Shown here: piece after piece, positions 15,374 to 21,391 of the stretch
Position numbering within the stretch: the stretch's first letter is position 1
Layout of the letters: each line of letters opens with the position of its first letter
Source: Planctomycetota bacterium
GTDB lineage: Bacteria; Planctomycetota; Planctomycetia; Pirellulales; Thermoguttaceae
DNA: 28,385 bases
Assembly: GCA_023621895.1 (NCBI GenBank)
Contig: JAMOAF010000522.1
Span: 1-28,385, forward strand
Reading direction: 5' to 3'
Notes under the pieces: model-generated
Database searches by the model: none
Seen by the model: the letters and a program-made list of their open reading frames with translations, nothing else
What the model was told of the DNA's origin: nothing
Position numbers and translations under genes: made by a program

Positions 15374-15414
15374 TATAATAGAAGGAGCGGAGGCCCCGCG
15401 CAAGCCGCTCCTTC
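15374..15414 (+). promoter_or_regulatory. TATAAT box followed by a perfect 10-bp stem-loop
   Basis: TATAAT (15374-15379) is directly followed by GAAGGAGCGG (15381-15390), a 14-nt loop, and its exact complement CCGCTCCTTC (15405-15414). Possible -35 TTGCGG (15348-15353) is 20 bp upstream, longer than ideal. The stem could be an operator overlapping the start site or the 5' hairpin of a small RNA. No gene starts within 200 bp downstream. Confidence 0.35.
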
Positions 15415-15471
15415 GACAATGCGTCTCCGAAATGAGCTTGCGTGATTCCGGGAGAAATTCATGAGAGCGTG

Positions 15472-15544
15472 ATAGCCGCACGGCGCGCCTGCGCTGCGGC
15501 ACAACCCGTACGTAACGAAGCGCGGGGCAAGCCCGCGCGGCTAT
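15472..15544. repeat. 73-bp element with 8-bp terminal inverted repeats
   Basis: ATAGCCGC (15472-15479) and its complement GCGGCTAT (15537-15544) bound a GC-rich segment containing GTACGTAACGAAG. It looks like a short MITE-like or REP-like unit without coding capacity. Together with 15147-15231 it fills much of the 470-bp gap between the cdsA-like gene and the small membrane protein. No tRNA or other RNA gene is recognisable in that gap. Confidence 0.5.
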
Positions 15545-15619
15545 CTGAACAGCAGCCGCTTTTTCCTCGAATCACGCAGGTCGATTTAGGACTCAAGAAC
15601 CTCGCCACTAGCGTTTCTC

Positions 15620-16078
15620 ATGCCCAGCCTGGCCGACCCGACCAATTCCTCATGGACCGATGAGCCGCCACCCCTGGTGCGCTGGCGATCCTGGCCGCTG
15701 CGCGAGAATCCGTTGATCGGGATGCTTGCCCTGGCGGGGCTGGTGGGCGCGGGAATGTACGTCTATTGGGCGACGGGGCGAATGCATCTGGCGATCGGGG
15801 CGGCGCTGGCTCTGGCCGTTGCCGGGTGGCGGTTCTTCGTGCCCGTCACATTCGAACTCAACTCGGAGGGCGTCCACCAATGGTTCTTGGGGCGGCATCG
15901 GCGGATTCCATGGACCGAGGTCCGCAGGCACCGCGTGTTTCGGTCGGGCACGCTTCTGTTGCCTTATGAGCGCGACGCGCCGATCGACGTGCTCCATGGA
16001 CTGTTCTTGCCGTGGGGGCGGCGGCGCGAAGAGATTCTCGCCCAACTGCGGTATTACCTGGAACCGCCGGCCGAATGA
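15620..16078 (+). CDS. Small two-helix membrane protein, unknown function
   Basis: A 152-residue protein. After a hydrophilic, proline-containing N-terminus there are two adjacent hydrophobic segments (about 33-50 and 56-74) and then a soluble tail. The tail begins VTFELNSEGVHQ and contains WTEVRRHRVF and LLLPYERDAP, a beta-rich pattern resembling the small membrane-bound PH-like domains found in many bacteria. I do not recognise a named family. No good ribosome-binding site precedes the ATG at 15620, but no other start gives both membrane segments. Its stop lies 6 bp before a GC-rich repeat shared with the convergent gene's end. Function is unknown; a structural or lipid-associated role is only a guess. 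Confidence 0.7.
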   Translation: MPSLADPTNSSWTDEPPPLVRWRSWPLRENPLIGMLALAGLVGAGMYVYWATGRMHLAIGAALALAVAGWRFFVPVTFELNSEGVHQWFLGRHRRIPWTEVRRHRVFRSGTLLLPYERDAPIDVLHGLFLPWGRRREEILAQLRYYLEPPAE

Positions 16079-16084
16079 CGAGGT

Positions 16085-16185
16085 CCGGCGGTCCCCCGGG
16101 CGCGCGTCCGCGGGCGGAGTCGTACACCATGGAGGCCATGACCTGCGCCGGCGGTCCCCCGGGGCGCGCGTCCGCGGGCGGAGTC
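16085..16185. repeat. Two direct copies of a 37/38-bp GC-rich repeat at a convergent gene junction
   Basis: Copies at 16085-16121 and 16148-16185 share CCGGCGGTCCCCCGGG, then CGCGCGTCCGCGGGCGGAGTC. The second has one extra G in the G-run. The spacer holds CATGGAGGCCATG, a small palindrome. The first copy starts 6 bp after the stop of the rightward membrane protein. The second overlaps the stop codon of the leftward aldo/keto-reductase-like gene by two bases. The sequence is self-complementary enough to form strong hairpins in both transcripts, so it may end both. Confidence 0.9.
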
Positions 16186-17122
16186 AGACGCAGAACCGCC
16201 GGCACATGCCGGCACAGTCGGCCGGTTGATCGTCGTAGCGATCGTAGATTCCCACGATCACCGCGTCGGACGGCTTGATCGACGCGTAGGTCTGGCGGAA
16301 GGCGTCTTCGACCCATTGGCGGCGTTCGGAGAGGCGCCCGGCGGCAAGAATCTTGAAGGCCAGGCAAGGGCGTTTCGCCGCCTGAATCGCCTTGAACATG
16401 CGCGGCGGATCGTTGGGCAGATATACTTCGCCAACCGGGATCGGGGCCTGCCCGAGCAGTGCCGTGAGGGCCTCCGCGCTCCGGTGGCGCTCGTAGACGC
16501 ACGTCATGTAGAAGTCGAGGTCCCAGCCTTTCGACTCGATCGCGTCGACGACGTCGGGCATGTGGGTCGAGACGCCAACGAGCAGTCCGGCGTCGTGCGC
16601 CTTCTTGAGAAACTCATTGACTTCGTCGAGCTTGCCCGTCTTGAACAGGCGATCGGTCACCTCCCCGTGGTGTGCGGAGGCGATCGCGCCGGCCTCCACG
16701 AGGCGGCGGAGGCCCGCGTCGTCGCCGCCGACTCCGAGCGAGAGGTAATGCATTTTTCCACCTTCGTCGGTGAAACGGCGGTAGAGATCGACGTTGGCCC
16801 CGCTCGACTGCCAGCAATTGATTCCCACCTCCTGGCAGCGGCGGAGCGTCTTGATGATTTGCTCCGGGGTGTAGTATTCCTTCATTTGCCGATTGACGAA
16901 CGTGGAGAGATGCGATCCTCCATTGAACGGGTTGGCTCCGCAAATCAACCGGGAGACGCTGTGAGGACCGAGTTGGATGCGGGGGAGCCGCGCCGGGTCG
17001 GTCTTCTCGGGCGGGCTTGCCCCGAGCCCGGCGGCAACCATCGGCAGCGCACCGGCGGCGTGCAGAAATCCTCGCCGGCTCTCGCGAGATGCGGCGCCTC
17101 GATTTGAATCGTGCGTGCTCAT
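16184..17122 (-). CDS. Secreted aldo/keto-reductase-like TIM-barrel protein
   Basis: A 312-residue protein with a clear twin-arginine leader: SRRGFLHAAGA (15-25) followed by a hydrophobic stretch to about 36. The body has barrel strands reminiscent of aldo/keto reductases (ISRLICGANPFNGG-like start region, LLVGVSTHMPDVVDAI around 180-195). However, the usual GINxxDTAxxYG motif reads VGINCWQSSGANVDLY, so the catalytic Asp is absent and reductase activity is uncertain. The last ten residues carry Cys303, Cys307 and Cys311 at i/i+4/i+8 spacing. GGAG at 17128-17131 (complement) is well placed before the ATG at 17122. It is a single leftward gene. Secreted relatives are common in planctomycetes, with unknown substrates. 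Confidence 0.75.
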   Translation of the reverse strand: MSTHDSNRGAASRESRRGFLHAAGALPMVAAGLGASPPEKTDPARLPRIQLGPHSVSRLICGANPFNGGSHLSTFVNRQMKEYYTPEQIIKTLRRCQEVGINCWQSSGANVDLYRRFTDEGGKMHYLSLGVGGDDAGLRRLVEAGAIASAHHGEVTDRLFKTGKLDEVNEFLKKAHDAGLLVGVSTHMPDVVDAIESKGWDLDFYMTCVYERHRSAEALTALLGQAPIPVGEVYLPNDPPRMFKAIQAAKRPCLAFKILAAGRLSERRQWVEDAFRQTYASIKPSDAVIVGIYDRYDDQPADCAGMCRRFCV

Positions 17123-17281
17123 CGATTCTCCAGCGCGTCAGCGGTTTGTGCGGGCGAACCTGGCGGCGCGGATGGGAGAGGGCGGTCCGGCCAGGGATTT
17201 CAGACCACCGCGGCAGTCTAGTCCGTACCATTTGCCGGGTCAAGGCTTGCCGTCTGGCCCCGGCCGGCGCTTCGGTTTAGC

Positions 17282-17839
17282 ATGGAGGAGCGGCGGGTGA
17301 AGTTGTCTGCCGCCGTTTCGCTCCGAGCCGGCCGTGCGATGGAAGACTTCATCCAGCAGCGTCATCAGCCCCCCGCCGAGTTGGCAGTGCCGCGGGAATT
17401 GGTCGTGGTCTGCCCTCCGATGCGGAGCAACATCAACTTGTCGCGGATCGCGCGCGCTGCCGGGTGTTGCGGCGTGCGCCGGATGATCTGTTGCGGAACG
17501 GCGAGACTGCTGGCGAAAATCGCCCGCGATAGCCTCGATGCGATCGAGCTGGAAATGCACCGGACGTTGTTGCCCGTCCTGGCTCGTCTCCGCGCCGAGG
17601 GATATCAATTGGTCGGGCTGGAGCAGACGAGCGGGTCCGAGTCGCTGTTCACGTTCCCGTTTCAAAGACGAACCGCGCTGGTTGTGGGCAACGAGCGGAC
17701 GGGGATCGAGCCGGAAGTGCTGAAGGCGTTGGACCGGGCCGTGGAGATTCCGATCTACGGGCCTCCCTACAGCCACAACGTGGCCACGGCAACCGCGATG
17801 GCGCTGTATGAATACTGCCGCCAGTACCCGCACGGATAA
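17282..17839 (+). CDS. SpoU/TrmH-family RNA 2'-O-methyltransferase
   Basis: A 185-residue SPOUT methyltransferase that should transfer a methyl group from S-adenosylmethionine to a ribose 2'-OH in tRNA or rRNA. The three family motifs are visible: motif 1 RSNINLSRIARAAGCCGV (about 49-66), motif 2 ALVVGNERTGIEP (about 131-143), and motif 3 IPIYGPPYSHNVATATAMAL (about 156-175), where the knot binds cofactor. There is no separate RNA-binding N-terminal domain. Two starts compete: ATG 17282, and GTG 17297, which has a strong GGAGGAG six bases upstream and would give 180 residues. The true start may be the GTG. The target nucleotide cannot be predicted. A hairpin follows two bases after the stop. 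Confidence 0.9.
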   Translation: MEERRVKLSAAVSLRAGRAMEDFIQQRHQPPAELAVPRELVVVCPPMRSNINLSRIARAAGCCGVRRMICCGTARLLAKIARDSLDAIELEMHRTLLPVLARLRAEGYQLVGLEQTSGSESLFTFPFQRRTALVVGNERTGIEPEVLKALDRAVEIPIYGPPYSHNVATATAMALYEYCRQYPHG

Positions 17840-17840
17840 T

Positions 17841-17859
17841 CGCCGCCCGCGGGGCGGCG
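17841..17859 (+). terminator. Strong hairpin after the SpoU-family gene
   Basis: CGCCGCCC (17841-17848) pairs with GGGCGGCG (17852-17859) around a GCG loop, one base after the TAA. There is no following T-run. It is likely a transcript-end structure. Confidence 0.45.
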
Positions 17860-17881
17860 GCCGGCGAGGCCCGATCTCGGC

Positions 17882-17908
17882 GGGCGGTGCGGGCGGTGCG
17901 GGCGGTGC
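17882..17908. repeat. Nonanucleotide tandem repeat GGGCGGTGC x3
   Basis: Three perfect head-to-tail 9-bp copies lie in the gap between the methyltransferase gene and uppS. They are non-coding, short, and possibly slippage-prone. Confidence 0.9.
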
Positions 17909-17975
17909 GCCGTTCTTGACGCTATTATGGGTGAGAGGTTAAATGGTTGTGAGAGAAAGCTTTCGGGCGTCGTCC

Positions 17976-17993
17976 GCGGCGGCTTGCCGCCGC
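17976..17993. other. GC hairpin upstream of uppS
   Basis: GCGGCGG (17976-17982), CTTG loop, CCGCCGC (17987-17993). A run of seven T (18013-18019) comes 19 bases later. It could be a leader attenuator or the transcript end of the preceding gene. The TATTAT at 17923-17928 is a possible -10 box upstream, without a convincing -35. Confidence 0.35.
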
Positions 17994-18063
17994 CCGATGT
18001 GGGCCGATCGCTTTTTTTGCTCACCATCCGTCAGCACACTGCCTGGTCGGCTCGGCCCGCAAA

Positions 18064-18828
18064 ATGTCTGAATCCGCCAGTACCGTCCGTTCGGAAATTC
18101 TCGATGTGCCCCGCGAGCGGTGGCCGCATCACATTGCCGTAATCATGGACGGCAACGGGCGCTGGGCCGAGGCGCAGGGGCTGCCCCGGATTGAGGGGCA
18201 CCGCAGAGGGGTGGCCAGCGTTCGGAGGACAGTCGAGGAATGCTCCCGGTTGGGCATCGAGCAGCTTACCTTGTATTGCCTGTCGAGCGAGAACTGGAAA
18301 CGGCCAAGGGGCGAGTTGGACTTCCTGATGCGCCTGCTTGAGCAGTACATGATCGAGGAGCGGGCGACGATTCTCGCCCAGAACATCCAAGCGAGCGTGA
18401 TTGGGCGGCGAGAAGGGATTCCCGCCAACGCCCTCCGCGAGATGGACCGTACGGTGGAGCTGAGCGCGAAGAACACGGGACTTCGCCTCTGCCTGGCGAT
18501 CAACTATGGCGGTCGGGCGGAGTTGGTCGACGCGGTCCGGCGGATTGCCCGCGAGGTCTTGCAGGGCAACCTGGCAGCGGACGAGATCGACGAGCGGGTG
18601 ATTTCTTCGCGGCTTTATACCGCGGGGATGCCCGAGCCGGATTTGTTGATTCGCACCGCGGGCGAGATGCGGGTCAGCAACTTTCTGCTCTGGCAGATCA
18701 GCTATGCGGAACTCTGGGTAACCGAAGCGTTTTGGCCGGAGTTCGCTGAGGCGCACCTTCACCGGGCGATTCGCGATTTTGCCTCGCGGGATCGGCGGTT
18801 CGGCGGGTTGCGCGGCAGTTGCGGATAG
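18064..18828 (+). CDS. uppS: Undecaprenyl diphosphate synthase (cis-prenyltransferase)
   Basis: A 254-residue cytosolic enzyme that adds isopentenyl units to farnesyl diphosphate, making the undecaprenyl carrier used for peptidoglycan and polysaccharides. The catalytic Asp29 sits in IMDGNGRWA (27-35). Other family motifs are LTLYCLSSENWKRP (68-81), INYGGRAELVDA, and the C-terminal substrate-binding block PDLLIRTAGEMRVSNFLLW with YAELWVTEAFWPEF after it. Length and motif spacing are standard. The next gene, a cdsA homologue, starts 76 bp downstream; uppS-cdsA is a common bacterial pair, although dxr and rseP do not follow here. The upstream gap holds two hairpins and a 9-bp repeat. A chain-length other than C55 cannot be excluded. 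Confidence 0.95.
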   Translation: MSESASTVRSEILDVPRERWPHHIAVIMDGNGRWAEAQGLPRIEGHRRGVASVRRTVEECSRLGIEQLTLYCLSSENWKRPRGELDFLMRLLEQYMIEERATILAQNIQASVIGRREGIPANALREMDRTVELSAKNTGLRLCLAINYGGRAELVDAVRRIAREVLQGNLAADEIDERVISSRLYTAGMPEPDLLIRTAGEMRVSNFLLWQISYAELWVTEAFWPEFAEAHLHRAIRDFASRDRRFGGLRGSCG

Positions 18829-18904
18829 GCCCTCCGGCGAGACATCTTGGGCCCTTGGTCCAAGTCCGTCGGTAAACTCTTCCCTAGAACAGGCGTCTTA
18901 CGAT

Positions 18905-19813
18905 ATGCTCCGCTGGCGACTACTGCTGGGAACCCTGCTTGTCGCAGTCGTCGTTGGGCTCTGCTGGCTCGATCACAAGGCGGCACTGCCCGGAATGTAC
19001 CTGTTCCCGATGCTCGTGGCCGGTCTTTGGATCGCGACCCGAGAGGTTCTTGAACTGGCGGAGGCGGGCGGGATTCGGCCGGTCAAGTGGACCGTCTACC
19101 TGGTCAACCTGCTGCTGATCTCGGCCGCGTGGGTTTCGCCGCTCCATTGCCGCCTCGCCGTCGAGGGGGCCGGAGGCTCCGGCGGTCCTTCGACAAACTG
19201 CGCTTCATGCGCGAGCAACTGGGTCTTGATGGCCCTGGCGGCCGGGGTGGGATTGATCTTCCTGGCCGAAATGCGGCGTTTCGAGCGGCCCGGCGGTGTG
19301 ACGGTGAATGCGGCGGCGGCCGTTTTGGCGGTCGTCTACCTGGGAATGCTCGTGACGTTTCTGATCCAGGTCCGCATGTCGTGGGGCATTGCCGGGGTCG
19401 CATCCGTGATCCTCGTGACGAAGATGGGGGACATTGGAGCTTACACGGTGGGCCGTCTGATCGGCCGGCACAAGATGGCTCCGGGGATCAGTCCAGGCAA
19501 GACGATCGAGGGTGCGGTGGGCGCCCTGGCGTTTTCGGTGGCCGCCTCGGCCGCGACCTTTCTCTTGTTGGTGCCGGCGATGAATCCGGGCGCGCGGACC
19601 ACCTCTTGGTTGGGGTGGGGGTCGTACGGCATCGCCGTCTGCATAAGCGGCATGTTCGGCGATCTAGCGGAATCCCTCATCAAGCGCGACGTGAAGCGAA
19701 AAGATTCCGGCAGTCGAATCCCCGGTTTCGGCGGCGTGCTCGACATCGTCGATTCGCTGCTGTTTGCCTCGCCGGTGGCGTACGCTTTTTGGTGGTTTGG
19801 GCTAGTGGGATAG
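18905..19813 (+). CDS. cdsA: Phosphatidate cytidylyltransferase (paralogue 2)
   Basis: A 302-residue polytopic protein with seven or eight predicted membrane helices, which should form CDP-diacylglycerol. The signature block begins SLIKRDVKRKDSGSRIPGF at about 257 and continues GGVLDIVDSLLF. The Lys-Asp and both Asp of the second half are kept, but the canonical His of GHGG is Phe and the Arg of LDR is Ile. This contrasts with paralogue 1 at 14022. A loop near 83-103 is Gly/Ser/Cys-rich (EGAGGSGGPSTNCASCASN). ATG 18905 is chosen because it directly precedes the first membrane helix; an upstream extension would overlap uppS in another frame. Position after uppS supports a housekeeping role. 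Confidence 0.87.
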   Translation: MLRWRLLLGTLLVAVVVGLCWLDHKAALPGMYLFPMLVAGLWIATREVLELAEAGGIRPVKWTVYLVNLLLISAAWVSPLHCRLAVEGAGGSGGPSTNCASCASNWVLMALAAGVGLIFLAEMRRFERPGGVTVNAAAAVLAVVYLGMLVTFLIQVRMSWGIAGVASVILVTKMGDIGAYTVGRLIGRHKMAPGISPGKTIEGAVGALAFSVAASAATFLLLVPAMNPGARTTSWLGWGSYGIAVCISGMFGDLAESLIKRDVKRKDSGSRIPGFGGVLDIVDSLLFASPVAYAFWWFGLVG

Positions 19814-20090
19814 TTTGGTTAAATTGAATGTGTCGATACATCGATGTCTCCTCTTGTGTTTCCCCCCTTCGGGGTGGGTTGATTGGCAAATCCTGGTTTT
19901 CTGTCGGTCGGTTGCACACTATGATAATGTGGTGAGCGAAGGATTGGCGGGGCAGCGTTTTTTGTGCCTTGTCTCCTGCCGGCGGTCTTCGCCGTGGACG
20001 ATGGCAGAGTCAGATGTGGAATGGAAACGGAGAAGGGATTCCATGGAAACAGGCGGCTGAAATTCTCCTGATCTGTTGGAGGGATACCCA

Positions 20091-20435
20091 ATGTCGATTA
20101 AGGTGGTATGCCCAAACGGACACGTGCTCCGTGTCAAGGACTCGCTTGCCGGCAAGACGGGGCTGTGCCCGACGTGCAAGGCCCGGGTATCCGTGCCGGA
20201 GCCGGAGACGTCCTCGATGGATGAGAGCGCGATTCTGAGCATTCTCGGGCCGTACGAGCCCGGCAAGGCCGTCCGCTCGCCAATTACGGCAAGTCCCTTC
20301 GAAGAAGAAGAAGTTCCACGGAGGCCGGCGAAGAAGGAGATGCGGCGCTGCATTCATTGCGAGAAGGAGATTGAGGCCGAGACGCACATTTGCCCCTACT
20401 GCAAGCGATACATAGGGGGGCCCGGCGATCTCTAG
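20091..20435 (+). CDS. Double zinc-ribbon protein, unknown function
   Basis: A 114-residue protein with two separate cysteine knuckle pairs. The N-terminal ribbon has CPNGH (8-12, one Cys and a His) and CPTC (27-30). The C-terminal one has CIHC and, 13 residues later, CPYC. An acidic, low-complexity linker (roughly 36-80) joins them. A GGAGGG (20077-20084 region) precedes ATG 20091, so this start is firm. Related planctomycete proteins often carry such ribbons, but no function is known to me. The gene lies 16 bp before phoH and may be co-transcribed with it. It could bind RNA, DNA or protein. The 277-bp gap upstream holds no gene; a weak CCCC/GGGG hairpin at about 19863-19874 may end the cdsA transcript. 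Confidence 0.8.
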   Translation: MSIKVVCPNGHVLRVKDSLAGKTGLCPTCKARVSVPEPETSSMDESAILSILGPYEPGKAVRSPITASPFEEEEVPRRPAKKEMRRCIHCEKEIEAETHICPYCKRYIGGPGDL

Positions 20436-20451
20436 GACGCAAACGATTTCG

Positions 20452-21384
20452 GTGGTCGATTCGGAAGCGCTTCTGACGCTGTTCGGTGTCCGAGACCAGC
20501 ACCTTCGCGCGATTCGCGATTCGCTCGGGGTGCGAATTCACGCCCAGGACGGCCGAATCCATGTCGAGGGAGAGTCGCAGGCGGTGGCCCAGGCGACCGA
20601 GTTGCTGGAGCGGCTTCATGCGCAGGCTCGCAGCGGCGGCGGCCTCGCGCCCGAGGACGTGGCCCGCGCGCTGGCCGAAATAGCCGAAGGCCTGCCGGCG
20701 TCCACGGCGCCGCCGATCGAGGTATACAACGGACGGATGGTCCGCCCCCGGTCTGCCGGGCAGGCTCGCTACGTCGACGCAATCCGCGGCAACAGCCTGG
20801 TTCTCTGCACTGGTCCGGCGGGGACGGGCAAGACGTATCTCGCCGTGGCGATGGCCGCCAGCGATTTGAAGGCCGACCGCATCCGCAAGATTGTCTTGGT
20901 GCGCCCTGCCGTGGAAGCCGGCGAAAGCCTCGGATTCCTGCCGGGCGACCTTCAGGCCAAGATCAATCCTTACCTCCGCCCGTTGTTCGACGCGCTCCAC
21001 GAAATGATGGAGCACGACATGATTCGCCGTTACATGGAGGAGGACCTGATCGAGGTGATCCCGCTGGCCTACATGCGGGGGCGGACGCTGAACGATGCCT
21101 TCATCATCCTCGATGAAGCGCAGAACACGACGATCGCCCAGATGAAGATGTTTCTGACGCGGATGGGAGCCGGATCGAAAATTGTCGTGTCCGGCGACAC
21201 GACGCAGATCGACCTGCCGAGGGAAATGCACAGCGGCCTGATCGATGCCCTCGATCGCCTGCATGGAATCCGCGGCATTGCCTCGGTTGCGCTTGCCCGG
21301 ACCGACATCGTCCGCCACCGGCTCGTTCAAGACATCGTCGAGGCCTACGAGCGCGGGCCGGCGAAGCGTTCATCCCCCAGCTAG
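20452..21384 (+). CDS. phoH: PhoH-family ATPase (PhoH-like)
   Basis: A 310-residue P-loop ATPase of the PhoH/YbeZ type, thought to act with YbeY in RNA metabolism. The N-terminal 80 residues form a KH-like RNA-binding region (LGVRIHAQDGRIHVEGE). The Walker A motif GPAGTGKT lies at about 123-130 and Walker B FIILDEAQN near 220. The SGDTTQIDLP element follows, as in superfamily-1-like PhoH helicase folds. It starts with GTG at 20452, 16 bp after the zinc-ribbon gene. It is followed after 7 bp by the 7TM-HD gene, and ybeY is two genes further on, the usual neighbourhood. No strong Shine-Dalgarno is visible. Assignment to the family is secure; the biochemical role in this organism is inferred. 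Confidence 0.95.
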   Translation: MVDSEALLTLFGVRDQHLRAIRDSLGVRIHAQDGRIHVEGESQAVAQATELLERLHAQARSGGGLAPEDVARALAEIAEGLPASTAPPIEVYNGRMVRPRSAGQARYVDAIRGNSLVLCTGPAGTGKTYLAVAMAASDLKADRIRKIVLVRPAVEAGESLGFLPGDLQAKINPYLRPLFDALHEMMEHDMIRRYMEEDLIEVIPLAYMRGRTLNDAFIILDEAQNTTIAQMKMFLTRMGAGSKIVVSGDTTQIDLPREMHSGLIDALDRLHGIRGIASVALARTDIVRHRLVQDIVEAYERGPAKRSSPS

Positions 21385-21391
21385 TCGAGCC

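Noticed and set aside
15442..15663. Small plus-strand open frame before the membrane protein
   Set aside because: It runs through a repeat element, lacks a ribosome-binding site and overlaps the better-supported gene at 15620.
16226..17107. 293-codon plus-strand open frame
   Set aside because: It is antisense to the Tat-leader barrel protein; no motifs.
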